A DNA stretch of 64,000 bases from Campylobacter magnus. GTDB lineage: Bacteria; Campylobacterota; Campylobacteria; Campylobacterales; Campylobacteraceae. The translations under genes were made by a program, and so were the position numbers. Under the pieces are notes generated by a model. The model searched no databases. It was not told the DNA's origin and was given only the letters and a program-made list of their open reading frames with translations. This document shows, one piece after another, positions 8,566-17,413 of this stretch. Positions within the stretch are counted from its first letter, which is position 1. Each line of letters begins with the position of its first letter. The stretch lies in NCBI RefSeq assembly GCF_028649595.1, contig NZ_JAQSLK010000005.1, positions 85,824 through 149,823 on the forward strand, read 5' to 3'.

Positions 8566-8904
8566 TTATAAAGTAATATTTTTTATTAACTCCACTTTGT
8601 CTTTGTCTATACAAAGTGCGTCTATTTCATAAGCACACATAATTCCTTTGCGCAAAAAATAAAACTCTATCGTTCGCAAAATCTTTGTCATCTTAGCAGG
8701 TGTGATGCGATAAATAGCTGAGTTTGCGGTATTTGTGGCTTTGACCTCTATAAAATGTAGCATATCAGCTCTTTTGGCGATGATATCAATCTCGCCAAAT
8801 TTACTATGAAAATTTCGCTCAATTATATTGTAGCCCAAGCTCTGCAAGTACTCGCACGCTCTATCCTCAGCCTCAAAGCCAAAATTATAATTTTTTGTAG
8901 CTAT
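8566..8904 (-). CDS. UPF0102 (YraN) family protein, apparent AUA start
   Basis: Nuclease-fold protein of the YraN family (function unsettled). The core motif GEIDIIAKRADMLHFIEVKA carries the Asp and Glu-x-Lys of the restriction-endonuclease-like fold. The first standard start codon is TTG at 8845-8847, but that would remove the conserved N-terminal helix (GFEAEDRACEYL). In frame upstream there is no ATG, GTG or TTG before a TGA. There is, however, an ATA at 8902-8904 that overlaps the hom stop codon (ATAG) and has AAGGAT at correct spacing. I therefore place the start at this ATA; a sequence error or a TTG start is the alternative. Length from ATA is 112 residues, usual for the family. Confidence 0.8.
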   Translation of the reverse strand: MATKNYNFGFEAEDRACEYLQSLGYNIIERNFHSKFGEIDIIAKRADMLHFIEVKATNTANSAIYRITPAKMTKILRTIEFYFLRKGIMCAYEIDALCIDKDKVELIKNITL

Positions 8905-10169
8905 TTTTCTATCCTTATTACAAAAGGCTCACCCACTACAAAATTTAGAGTTCTTATAGCATCTATAAGAGCCTTCATTTGAGCACTTTTACAAGTGTGG
9001 GTTGTAAAATATATCGTAGCATCGCCTCCGTTGCTATTTGGTTTTTGCAAAAAGCTATCGATTGAGACGCCATTTGCGCTCATTATATTTGTGATTTTGG
9101 CAATTACGCCAAGCTCATCACGCACTTTTAGACGCAAATAAAACTTACTTGATATTTCATCACTTTTTAGCAGTTTTAGACCGCTATCTAGGCCTTTATC
9201 TTTATATCCTAGCATAGGGGTTTTGATTTTGCGAGCGATGTCTATTAGATCGCTTATCACAGCACTAGCAGTTGCTCTGCTGCCAGCACCAGCGCCATAG
9301 TATAGGCTCTCGCCTACCTGATCGCCAACTACGCTAATAGCATTCATCACGCCATCAACCTTAGCTATCATTTTATCCTTGCTAAGAAGCGCTGGATGAA
9401 CTCTAAGCTCTAAGTTATTTTCATTTCTTTTTGCCACAGCAAGTAGCTTTATTGTGTAGCCAAACTCACTAGCAAAATAAATATCCTCAGCACTAATATC
9501 GCTAATACCCTCAATCAAAATATCATCTGGCTTAGCATCAAGCTTGTAAGCAATGCTTGCTAAAATAAGCAGTTTGTGCGCCGCATCAAAGCCACCTACA
9601 TCAAAGGTAGGATCAGCCTCAGCATATCCTAGCTCTTGGGCAGTTTTTAGTACTTCATCAAAGGCTAGGCCTTTATTCATCATATTTGTAAGTATATAAT
9701 TACAAGTGCCATTTAGAATTCCAGTTATGCTATTTATGTGATTTGCAGCAAGGCCTTCGCGCAGGGCTTTTATGATAGGAATTCCACCTGCTACACTTGC
9801 CTCAAAGCCAAAAGGTATCTCACCAGCAAGGCTTTCAAGCTCGCTTCTATGATAGGCTAGAAGTGCTTTATTTGCAGTTACTACTGCCTTACCCTTGCTA
9901 AGAAGTTTTTTTATCATCTTATAAGGTAAATCTACACCACCGATAAGCTCTACAAATACATCTATTTCATCATTTTCTATAAGCTCATCAAAGTCATCGT
10001 AGACTTTTAAATGCTTTACATTTTCTTTTGCCTTGCTTTTATCACGCACCAAGGCAGCCACAGGCGTTATACTCTCGCCAGCCCTAGCTGCTATAATGCT
10101 AGCATTTTGCTCTAAAACTTCTAAAACACCACTGCCAACAGTGCCAACGCCTAAAATCGCTATTTTCAT
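8901..10169 (-). CDS. hom: Homoserine dehydrogenase
   Basis: Converts aspartate semialdehyde to homoserine with NAD(P)H, on the way to threonine and methionine. It has 422 residues: Rossmann loop GVGTVGSGV at the N-terminus, catalytic-domain motif GTCNYILT, AELGYAEADPTFDVGG in the substrate domain (read as ELGYAEADP and DVGGFD), and a C-terminal ACT domain (from about residue 345, LRLKVRDELGVIAKI). The ATG directly abuts the stop of the aminotransferase gene, so the two are translationally coupled. The stop overlaps the start of the UPF0102 gene. Confidence 0.97.
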   Translation of the reverse strand: MKIAILGVGTVGSGVLEVLEQNASIIAARAGESITPVAALVRDKSKAKENVKHLKVYDDFDELIENDEIDVFVELIGGVDLPYKMIKKLLSKGKAVVTANKALLAYHRSELESLAGEIPFGFEASVAGGIPIIKALREGLAANHINSITGILNGTCNYILTNMMNKGLAFDEVLKTAQELGYAEADPTFDVGGFDAAHKLLILASIAYKLDAKPDDILIEGISDISAEDIYFASEFGYTIKLLAVAKRNENNLELRVHPALLSKDKMIAKVDGVMNAISVVGDQVGESLYYGAGAGSRATASAVISDLIDIARKIKTPMLGYKDKGLDSGLKLLKSDEISSKFYLRLKVRDELGVIAKITNIMSANGVSIDSFLQKPNSNGGDATIYFTTHTCKSAQMKALIDAIRTLNFVVGEPFVIRIEK

Positions 10170-11378
10170 CTAGAATTCTTTAAGAAATTTTTTGATATTG
10201 CGAGCGGCTTGATGTATGCGGTTATCATTTTCTATTAACGCTATGCGGACATAATTAGCCCCCTGCGCACCAAAGCCAAGACCAGGGCTAACAGCTACAT
10301 TTGCCTTTGTTAGCAGAAGTTTTGAAAACTCTTTTGAGTCCATTGCCCCCACGCAGCTAGGTAGTTTGCCCCATACAAACATACTAGCTTGTGGTTTTGC
10401 CACTTCCCAGCCAGCCTGCGCAAATGCATCACAAAGCACATCACGGCGATGCTCGTAGTTTTTGCGTATCTCTTCTACGCAGTTTTGTGGGCCATCAAGT
10501 GCTACTGTGGCTGCTACTTGAATAGGCGTAAACATACCATAATCAAACCAAGATTTGATCTTTTTAAGTGCGCCTACTAGCTTGCGGTTTCCACACACAA
10601 AGCCCACACGCCAGCCAGCCATATTATAGCTTTTTGATAGTGTGTAGCACTCCACAGCTACATCTTTTGCGCCTTCTACTTCAAAGATACTTGGGCTTTT
10701 ATATCCATCAAAGCCAAGCTCAGCATAAGCAATATCGCTAATGATATAAAAACGCTCTTTTTTTGCCATTGCTACAAGGCGTTCATAAAAGCTTTTATGG
10801 CAAACTACGGTAGTTGGGTTATGCGGGAAATTTACTACTACATATTTTGGGCGTGGCATAGTCTCATTTATCACATTTTCTAATTGTGCAAAAAACTCAT
10901 TTTCATCAAGCTCAAAGTTTTCGTGGTTATAAGGCAAAGGCATTTTTGCTACATTTCCACCAGCTATAAGAAATGCTTGCGTGTGAATAGGATACGCAGG
11001 ATCAGGCACCACGGCTACATCGCCTGGGTTTGTGATAGCTGTAACCATATGAACAAAGCCCTCTTTTGAGCCTATTGTAGCACAAGCCTCGCTCTCAGGG
11101 TCAAGTTCCACGCCGTATTTGCGCTTATACCAGTTACAAATAGCAAGGCGAAGTTTGTATATACCTATACTTACGCTATATCCTTGTGTTTTGTCCTTCT
11201 GTGCGCTTTCACAAAGCTTGTCTATGATGTGCTGCGGCGTTCTGCCATCAGGGTTTCCCATAGAAAAGTCTATTATATCAGCGCCATTTCTGCGTGCTGC
11301 CATTTTGATAGCATTAACTTCGGCAAAACCATAATTTGGTAAGCGGTCAATAGTGTTAAATCTGATTTCATCAAACAT
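10170..11378 (-). CDS. Class I/II aminotransferase (AlaC/DapL-like)
   Basis: PLP-dependent aminotransferase of 402 residues. The PLP lysine is in TLSKSYNMAGWRVGF (about residue 245). NFPHNPT and the SMGNPDGRTP N-terminal segment are typical of fold-type I enzymes related to alanine transaminase AlaC and LL-diaminopimelate aminotransferase. Its place beside hom suggests amino-acid synthesis, possibly aspartate-family, but the substrate cannot be read from sequence. The stop codon TAG comes from a palindrome half-site (GAATTCTAGA), immediately followed by the hom ATG. Confidence 0.92.
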   Translation of the reverse strand: MFDEIRFNTIDRLPNYGFAEVNAIKMAARRNGADIIDFSMGNPDGRTPQHIIDKLCESAQKDKTQGYSVSIGIYKLRLAICNWYKRKYGVELDPESEACATIGSKEGFVHMVTAITNPGDVAVVPDPAYPIHTQAFLIAGGNVAKMPLPYNHENFELDENEFFAQLENVINETMPRPKYVVVNFPHNPTTVVCHKSFYERLVAMAKKERFYIISDIAYAELGFDGYKSPSIFEVEGAKDVAVECYTLSKSYNMAGWRVGFVCGNRKLVGALKKIKSWFDYGMFTPIQVAATVALDGPQNCVEEIRKNYEHRRDVLCDAFAQAGWEVAKPQASMFVWGKLPSCVGAMDSKEFSKLLLTKANVAVSPGLGFGAQGANYVRIALIENDNRIHQAARNIKKFLKEF

Positions 11379-11388
11379 TTTGTTTTCC

Positions 11389-12168
11389 TTAATTTAGGTT
11401 GATTTTTAGTCCGTGTTTAATATTTTCTAAGCTAAAAGAATCCTCTATTAGCACATAGTTTGCCTCAGCTGGCAATTCCATGGTTAAAGAATATGTGATA
11501 GTATTGCTTTTTTGTGTTTTGATAAGTTTGAGATTTTTATCAAAAACTCTAATAAAAGGCTGAAAGCTATCATCGCTATCTGCTTCTATGCTAAGGCTTT
11601 TTTTATCTGCTACATTTAGAAAATACGGCTTTTGCGGGCGGATTTGATTTGCATTTAGTGTGTCACTATCCACACTTGCTCTGCTCAAATCTAGCTCGTA
11701 AATATAGAAATTTGCTTCTTGTTTGCTGATTTTTTTGATATAAATTTTGCTGTTAGCTAGCTGAGAATAAAGCACTCCGGGTTCTAATGAGTTTCTAGAA
11801 CTAAGTGCTATGCCCCACTGAGCCAGATTTGCATCAAAATGCGTAGTAAGGTAGTATTTATAACCCATTTTACTTAGCACTTCGCCTACTGCCTTTACCA
11901 TCAAAATAGCGTTGTCATCAGGGCTAGAAAAGCCTATTTGTATATTTGCACTATTACTTGGCTCTAAAAGCCCTTGGTTTTTTAGCCTAGCAAAAAGTGC
12001 ATTATAATTTACATTATTTCGCTCATCTATAAAGCTTCTTTCGTTTTGCATTATATTTTCTATTGCTGGGTGATTTTCGCCTAAAATGCGACCTAAATCG
12101 CCCCTTAAATCAGCCCCAAAAGCAAAAAGTAAAGAAGCAAAAGAAGCAAAAAAAGCTTTTTTTACCAT
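11389..12168 (-). CDS. Predicted periplasmic protein of unknown function
   Basis: 259 residues with an N-terminal signal peptide (MVKKAFFASFASLLFAFGADLRGD, cleavage near residue 19). I recognise no catalytic motif. The body is mixed alpha/beta with a C-terminal beta-rich part that could be a lectin- or Ig-like fold. It overlaps the upstream RodZ-like gene by 7 bp and precedes the aminotransferase gene by 10 bp, so it belongs to the same operon. C. jejuni has a hypothetical gene in the same position, as far as I remember. Confidence 0.85.
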   Translation of the reverse strand: MVKKAFFASFASLLFAFGADLRGDLGRILGENHPAIENIMQNERSFIDERNNVNYNALFARLKNQGLLEPSNSANIQIGFSSPDDNAILMVKAVGEVLSKMGYKYYLTTHFDANLAQWGIALSSRNSLEPGVLYSQLANSKIYIKKISKQEANFYIYELDLSRASVDSDTLNANQIRPQKPYFLNVADKKSLSIEADSDDSFQPFIRVFDKNLKLIKTQKSNTITYSLTMELPAEANYVLIEDSFSLENIKHGLKINLN

Positions 12169-13052
12169 GTTTTGCCCTTATTTAGCTCTACATATTTTGC
12201 ATAATCAATTTCCTCAATTATCCCATCGTGGATATGAAATCTTAGAGCATCACGGGTGCGGTAGCTTTTATTGTTATCACCATTTACTAGATCTAGCATG
12301 CCGTTTCCAGTAAGAATCAGGCGATTTCCAGTTGCATTTAGCTCGTAAGCCTCACTAGTGCTAAGCGAGCGTTTGCTCATATCGTTTAGATTTTTTATTC
12401 CTATCCACACTTTTGTTGCTGGGATGATTTTTATTACATTAGCAGTGGCCTCTTTTACTTGCACTTCTTCTTTTTGTTCTTTTATTTGCTCTTCTGCTAG
12501 ATTTTGTTCTGTAGTAGCATTTTCATCAACTACTAGAATTTCTTCTTTACTAGTGTTTTGATCTAGCACCTCATCTACTACGATATTTTCTATCACATCA
12601 GCATTTGGTTTGATTATAGCTATATTTTCTTCGCTTACATTTACTTCACTCTTAGAGCCAAAATCAGGTTTTAAATCACTCCAATTAAAATCTAAATCCT
12701 TTATAAACTTAAAGCCCCAGACGCCAACGCCTAGCAAGATTAAGACCAAAACTAGCCAACCAAACGAGCTTTTGCTTTCTTTTGCTACATAGCCTGTGAG
12801 TTTTGGATTTACTTGGATTTTACTATCATCACTAGAATTCTCAGAGCAGTAATTCTCAAAATCCTCCAAATATCCGTCTAAATCAATATTAAACTCACGA
12901 CTTAGAATTCTCAAATAAGCTTTAAGATTTGTATCTTTTAGGATGTCGTAGTTCTTAGCATATATGGCTTCTAAGTACTCAAGTGGAATTTTTGTTTGAC
13001 GCTGAACTTCTTTAATGTCAAAATCCAAAAGTTTTGCTATTTCATTAGCCAT
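12162..13052 (-). CDS. RodZ-like membrane protein (HTH, single TM, periplasmic domain)
   Basis: 296 residues. The N-terminus (about 1-70) is a helix-turn-helix of the RodZ/HTH_25 kind (EVQRQTKIPLEYLEAIYAKN). A transmembrane segment follows at about 97-115 (FGWLVLVLILLGVGVWGF), then an acidic linker and a C-terminal beta domain (VIKIIPATKVWIGIKNL onward) like the RodZ DUF4115 domain. RodZ links MreB to the cell wall in rods; the architecture fits but the assignment is inference. It overlaps rlmB by 8 bp and the periplasmic gene downstream by 7 bp. Confidence 0.8.
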   Translation of the reverse strand: MANEIAKLLDFDIKEVQRQTKIPLEYLEAIYAKNYDILKDTNLKAYLRILSREFNIDLDGYLEDFENYCSENSSDDSKIQVNPKLTGYVAKESKSSFGWLVLVLILLGVGVWGFKFIKDLDFNWSDLKPDFGSKSEVNVSEENIAIIKPNADVIENIVVDEVLDQNTSKEEILVVDENATTEQNLAEEQIKEQKEEVQVKEATANVIKIIPATKVWIGIKNLNDMSKRSLSTSEAYELNATGNRLILTGNGMLDLVNGDNNKSYRTRDALRFHIHDGIIEEIDYAKYVELNKGKTW

Positions 13053-13740
13053 TTTTTATCCTATCAAATAATATTGCTGTTGCGACACCTACATTTAGGC
13101 TATCCCAGTTATTTTTCATTTTTATTGCGACTATTTTATCACATTTTGCCATAGCTTTTTTACCTATGCCTTTATCTTCTGCTCCCATTAAAAGAACGAA
13201 TTTCTCAGGCTTTGGCGCTAAAGCGCGCACATCTTGCCCACTAGCATCAGCTCCAAGCAAGGTAAATCCAGCCTGCTTTAGCTCATTTAATGCGCTTAAA
13301 TCATCATTTACCACACAAATATCAAGCTCATAGCCAGCCCCACTGCTAGTTCTAAGCATGCCAGAAATCCCCTGTTCGCTTAGTCCTTGGCGGTTTGCGA
13401 TGATTAGAGCATCGGCTCCTAGTGCCAAAGAGCTTCGCACGATAGAACCGATATTTCCCACATCGCTAATACCGCATAAAAACACTATGCTACTAGTATT
13501 TTTCAAACTAGCAAAGGGCGTGAAACTAAACTCATCAACCTCGGCTATAAAGCCTTGATGATTGCCACCTCTTGCTAGACTTTGGGCTTTGCGCTCATCT
13601 ATTTTTTGGATTTTAAGACCAAGCTTAGCAATACGCGCAAATAGCGTTTTATCAAGCTCTTTGCTTAGATAAATCGCTCTAAACTTTTGACTATGCTTAT
13701 CCAAAATATGTAAAAATAACTGTTTGCCAAAAATAATCAT
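13045..13740 (-). CDS. rlmB: 23S rRNA (guanosine-2'-O-)-methyltransferase, TrmH/RlmB family
   Basis: SAM-dependent SPOUT methyltransferase of 231 residues, probably acting on G2251 of 23S rRNA. A short L30e-like N-terminal RNA-binding domain is followed by the trefoil-knot motifs NIGSIVRSSLALGAD, LLMGAEDKGIG and IKMKNNWDSLNVGVA, the SpoU signatures. It lies in the rRNA-maintenance part of the operon next to rsmI and rpmE. Family assignment is firm; the exact target nucleotide is by analogy. Confidence 0.93.
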   Translation of the reverse strand: MIIFGKQLFLHILDKHSQKFRAIYLSKELDKTLFARIAKLGLKIQKIDERKAQSLARGGNHQGFIAEVDEFSFTPFASLKNTSSIVFLCGISDVGNIGSIVRSSLALGADALIIANRQGLSEQGISGMLRTSSGAGYELDICVVNDDLSALNELKQAGFTLLGADASGQDVRALAPKPEKFVLLMGAEDKGIGKKAMAKCDKIVAIKMKNNWDSLNVGVATAILFDRIKNG

Positions 13741-13775
13741 CGCGCAATTGTAGCTAAAATCTTTAAATTTTTAGC

Positions 13776-14579
13776 TTATTTTGTAAGATTTTCGTAAATT
13801 TTTTTTGCGTTTTGCCCAGTGAGCTTAGCAAGAAGTTTTGCTTTAATTTTTGGAGCGATGTCAAGCTCTAAGATATCATCCCTGCTGATACCTACGCCAC
13901 TTGGACTAGCTTTGGCTGAGATTACTAGTGCCCACTCACCATTTAGATTTGCGTTTTTTAGGGCAGCTGCTACTTCTTTTGCTGTGCCAAAAAACTTAGC
14001 TTCAAACTTTTTTGTAGCTTCTTTGATCGCAAAGATTTTTCGCTCTGCCTCAAGCCCTGCTATTTTTTCTATTAAATCTAGAATTCTCTTTGGGCTTTCG
14101 TAAATCACAGTAGGAATTCTGGAATTTAATGCTCTTTCAAGCTCTACTTGCCTTTGATGACCAGTATTTGGCAAAAAGCCCAAAAAGCTAAACTCTTTGC
14201 TCACAAGAGCGCTAGCTGCTACTGCTAGCAAAAGTGCATTTGCCCCAGGCAAAACCTCATAAGGAATTCTAGAATTTTGCGCAAAATCTACTAGCTCTGT
14301 ACCAGGATCGCTTATACAAGGCATACCAGCATCGCTCATGTAAATACAGCATTTCTCATTAAAATTTTGCTCATCAAAATTAGCAATAAAAGTATCAAAA
14401 TTATGAGAGTTTAGGCAGTAAAACTCTTTGTTTTTTAAAGAAATATTTAGTAGATTAAGTAGTGATTTGCCGACACGAGTATCCTCGCAAATGATGATTT
14501 CACCAGCCTCTAAGATGTCCAGACATCTAGCTGAGATATCGCCTAAATTGCCAATAGGCGTCGGCAAAAAGTATAGCAA
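13776..14579 (-). CDS. rsmI: 16S rRNA (cytidine-1402-2'-O)-methyltransferase RsmI
   Basis: Methylates the ribose of C1402 in the decoding centre. 267 residues of the tetrapyrrole-methylase fold: LYFLPTPIGNLGDIS at the N-terminus, SDAGMPCISDPG and LPGANALL. The start is TTG (14577-14579): the rpmE stop is in the same frame one codon upstream, so no earlier start exists and translation is coupled to rpmE. Two in-frame copies of the palindrome encode NSRIP (FAQNSRIPYEV and ALNSRIPTVI), and a third half-site lies in KRILDL. Confidence 0.97.
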   Translation of the reverse strand: MLYFLPTPIGNLGDISARCLDILEAGEIIICEDTRVGKSLLNLLNISLKNKEFYCLNSHNFDTFIANFDEQNFNEKCCIYMSDAGMPCISDPGTELVDFAQNSRIPYEVLPGANALLLAVAASALVSKEFSFLGFLPNTGHQRQVELERALNSRIPTVIYESPKRILDLIEKIAGLEAERKIFAIKEATKKFEAKFFGTAKEVAAALKNANLNGEWALVISAKASPSGVGISRDDILELDIAPKIKAKLLAKLTGQNAKKIYENLTK

Positions 14580-14582
14580 AGC

Positions 14583-14783
14583 TTATTGTAAGCCGTATTT
14601 TTTCTTGAATTTATCCACACGACCTGCGCTATCAACGATTTTCTCGCTACCAGTAAAGAACGGGTGGCAAGCAGAGCAGATATCTACACGGATTTCTGCT
14701 TTGTTTGAGCGGGTTTTAAAAGTATTGCCACAAGCGCAAGTAACATTGCATTCAACATATTCTGGATGTATGTCTTTTTTCAT
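14583..14783 (-). CDS. rpmE: 50S ribosomal protein L31 (zinc-binding form)
   Basis: 66 residues. Zinc-ligand cysteines are present as CACGN (Cys16, Cys18) and CSAC (Cys36, Cys39), so this is the C+ form that needs zinc. It is the first gene of the run that continues through rsmI and rlmB. The ATG is preceded by AAAGGAT. The upstream gap to tolB holds only palindromes. Confidence 0.97.
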   Translation of the reverse strand: MKKDIHPEYVECNVTCACGNTFKTRSNKAEIRVDICSACHPFFTGSEKIVDSAGRVDKFKKKYGLQ

Positions 14784-14849
14784 TGTTTATCCTTTTTTTG
14801 AGATTAAGGTTGGCATTTTATAAAAATTGCCTTTAAACTAGGCTGAATT

Positions 14850-14933
14850 TTACTAAGGAATTCTAGAATTCCTTAGTAAGAGCTTTAATCTAGAATTCCC
14901 ACTAACTAGAATTCCAGCCAACTAGAATTCCTA
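14850..14933. repeat. Palindrome cluster between rpmE and tolB
   Basis: One full AAGGAATTCTAGAATTCCTT (14855-14874) and three half-sites (CTAGAATTCC). The last one reaches the tolB stop codon. Confidence 0.9.
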
Positions 14934-16193
14934 CCAATCAATTGATTGAAGCTTACCTAGATTTAATGGGAAGCTAAAGCTTTTATTCTCATTTACACGG
15001 ATTATTCCCACAGCACTCTGGCTGCCTGCGTCTTTGATATACACGATGCTGCCGCCATCACTAGAAAAGCGCGGAAAGGTATTTACCCCAGTTGCTGTAA
15101 GCTGACGGATATAATCACTCTTTGTAGAGATTAAGTACAGGTTAAATGTGCGCTGGCTATACTCTGCACCACTCTCACGGCTAGAGTAGACTACATAATT
15201 TTCCCAAGTAGAAACTGAGCTGTTGTTTTTGCCGTGGTATACTAGCTGTTCGACTCCGCCACCATTTATACTAGTTGCAAAGATATTTGGATTGCCCATT
15301 CTATCGCTTACAAAAACCACTCTGCTATCATTATCTACGAAATTTCCATTTACATCAATGCCAGAATAGCTTGTGATACGCTTGGCTGAGCGAGTGTTTA
15401 GGTCGTAGAGAAAAATATCACTTTGATCAGCTGGAGCCATTGTAAGAAGTAGCTTTGAGCCATCTTTGCTAACATCGCTTGCTACTACCATGCCACCACT
15501 GCTTGTGATGCGTGATTTTTGCCTTGTCGCAAGGTCGTATTTATATAGCGTTGGCTTGCCTTTTTTATGTGTAGTGTAGTAAAAGGCACTTTGTTCTACA
15601 TTTGCCCATTTTGGGAAAATATTTAGCCCACCGCTTAGCACTACATTTTGATAAGTAAGGGTATAATCAGCAATTATTATGCGAGCCTCGCCTGGCTTTG
15701 TATACTGCGAAATAACAATGCTTTTATCCATCCACTCAATAGGTGAGAGCTCAAGATTTCTAGCTATATCAGCGATTGCTCTGTGAGATAGAAAAGGCCA
15801 GCGTTTAAGGTCGTTTTGAGAATAATTTGCCTCAAATCTTACACTGCTATCTTTAGTGTCAATTAGCTTTACTTTTAGCATAGTCTCGCCACTACCGCCA
15901 GCTAGTTCATAGCGAAGCACAAAAGCTGGATTTTTAGCAGCTATTTCAGCACCTAGTGGAGCATCGTATGTTGTCTTCTCAATTCCCTCAATCACCTCAA
16001 AAGCAGAACCTACTGTCAAATCGCCTGCTATCATGCGTGAAAAACGCTCTTTTACATCACTACTAGCAAAGTTTGTAGTGGCGTCTTGGATAAGAATTCT
16101 AGGCAGAACTAGACCACGATTTACGACCTCAATAGTTGCATCTGCTGCAAAAATGCTAGTTATAAAAACTAGCAAAACTAGGATTTTTTTCAT
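14931..16193 (-). CDS. tolB: Tol-Pal system beta-propeller protein TolB
   Basis: Periplasmic beta-propeller that links Pal to the Tol motor and keeps the outer membrane attached during division. 420 residues with a cleavable signal peptide (MKKILVLLVFITSIFA). Propeller repeats such as DQSDIFLYDL, RVVFVSDRMGNPNIF and TFPRFSSDGGSIVYI are TolB signatures. It lies 3 bp after the TolA-like gene. The partner pal is not here but at 47338, so the tol-pal cluster is split in this genome. Confidence 0.96.
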   Translation of the reverse strand: MKKILVLLVFITSIFAADATIEVVNRGLVLPRILIQDATTNFASSDVKERFSRMIAGDLTVGSAFEVIEGIEKTTYDAPLGAEIAAKNPAFVLRYELAGGSGETMLKVKLIDTKDSSVRFEANYSQNDLKRWPFLSHRAIADIARNLELSPIEWMDKSIVISQYTKPGEARIIIADYTLTYQNVVLSGGLNIFPKWANVEQSAFYYTTHKKGKPTLYKYDLATRQKSRITSSGGMVVASDVSKDGSKLLLTMAPADQSDIFLYDLNTRSAKRITSYSGIDVNGNFVDNDSRVVFVSDRMGNPNIFATSINGGGVEQLVYHGKNNSSVSTWENYVVYSSRESGAEYSQRTFNLYLISTKSDYIRQLTATGVNTFPRFSSDGGSIVYIKDAGSQSAVGIIRVNENKSFSFPLNLGKLQSIDW

Positions 16194-16196
16194 TTT

Positions 16197-17027
16197 TTAC
16201 TCCATTTCAAATTCAATTTGATCACTTAATTTTATTTTAAAACTCTCACGCTCGCCACTTGGTGTAGCTGGGAATTTCACGCTTTTTAGCCCTTCAAGCA
16301 AATCTCTAGCCTTGCTTTGAAACTCAGGGTCGTATGAACGAGAGATGAAATTATACCTTAAAAGTTTGCCATCTGCGCTAAAAGTCATCTCAACTTCTAC
16401 GCTATCGTTTGAACTAGCTAGATACTTTTGCCAGCGCTGGGCTATAATGCGCGTGATAGCTCCTCTAAATTCATCAAAAGTGCCAGTTAGCCCTGCTTTT
16501 GGCGCAGCTACTTTATCGCTAGTTTGCAAGGCATTTAGAGCATCCATTGCTTTTTGCTCAGCGCTTTTATTTTCTTTAGCACTTTTTTTATTGCTTTGAG
16601 TAGCTTTTGGTTTAGCTGGTGGCTTTGGTGGCACTTTTATATCATTAAATAACGCTCCCATATCCACTGGTTCTGGCTCAGGTGGCGCAGGCTGTGGCTC
16701 AGGCTCTTTTGGCGTTTCTACGGCTTTATTTGTAGTGATTTGCTCTTCTATTGGCTCTATTTTGTCAGGCTCAGGTTTTGGCGGCTCAGGTTCTATGGGC
16801 TTTGGTTCTGGTTTTTCTACCTTTGGAGCAGTGACAACATCTGCTCTTTCTTCTGTTACTATCATAACATCCATAAAAGCATCAGGCGTGTCTGTGTATT
16901 TCTCTGCTATTTGCGTAGCCGTGCCTGCTTTATGCACTATAAAGCCCAAGAGTGCTATATAAATAGCAAGAGAAATAATAAAGGCGTTAAATGTAGGAAA
17001 ATTTTCACCGATTTTGCGCTGTTTCAT
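16197..17027 (-). CDS. TolA-like protein with TonB C-terminal domain
   Basis: 276 residues. An N-terminal transmembrane anchor at about 13-33 (FNAFIISLAIYIALLGFIV) is followed by a Pro/Glu/Lys-rich spacer (about 65-135). The C-terminal TonB/TolA-type domain (from about 185) contains IAQRWQKYLASSNDSVEVEM and ends near KIKLSDQIEF. It should transmit proton-motive energy from TolQR across the periplasm. Because it sits between tolR and tolB, a TolA role is more likely than a siderophore-type TonB, but sequence alone does not exclude TonB. It overlaps tolR by 4 bp. Confidence 0.88.
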   Translation of the reverse strand: MKQRKIGENFPTFNAFIISLAIYIALLGFIVHKAGTATQIAEKYTDTPDAFMDVMIVTEERADVVTAPKVEKPEPKPIEPEPPKPEPDKIEPIEEQITTNKAVETPKEPEPQPAPPEPEPVDMGALFNDIKVPPKPPAKPKATQSNKKSAKENKSAEQKAMDALNALQTSDKVAAPKAGLTGTFDEFRGAITRIIAQRWQKYLASSNDSVEVEMTFSADGKLLRYNFISRSYDPEFQSKARDLLEGLKSVKFPATPSGERESFKIKLSDQIEFEME

Positions 17028-17413
17028 CGTGTCTCTAATGCGACATTGTTATATCGAGCAAGCTTTAATGAGCGAAGCACACTCATAACATCTGCGTATC
17101 TTAGCCCCTCATCTGCTTTTAGGTAGACTTGAGAGTCTGTGCTATACTGACTTTGAAGTAGCACAAGACGGTCAGCAAGCGCACTTAGCTCAAACATGTC
17201 TTTATCAATATAAACTTTTCTATCTAAAGTAATGCGGATAGTTAAAGCTTTTCTATCCATAGGCTTTGATTTGCTTTGTGTGCCTTGTGGGACTATGATT
17301 TTTTCTTCATAAATAAGTGCCGGCATGGCGACCATAAGAATCGCCAACAACACTAGCATAATATCCACCAAAGGGGTGATATTTAATTCTGGATTTTCGT
17401 CGTAGTTTATCAT
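17024..17413 (-). CDS. tolR: TolR / ExbD family proton-channel protein
   Basis: 129 residues with one N-terminal TM (LNITPLVDIMLVLLAILMV) carrying the conserved Asp of the ExbD/TolR proton path, and a periplasmic domain ending near VALETR. With TolQ it forms the inner-membrane motor that energises the TolA-like protein. It overlaps tolQ and the TolA-like gene by 4 bp each (ATGA type). Confidence 0.93.
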   Translation of the reverse strand: MINYDENPELNITPLVDIMLVLLAILMVAMPALIYEEKIIVPQGTQSKSKPMDRKALTIRITLDRKVYIDKDMFELSALADRLVLLQSQYSTDSQVYLKADEGLRYADVMSVLRSLKLARYNNVALETR

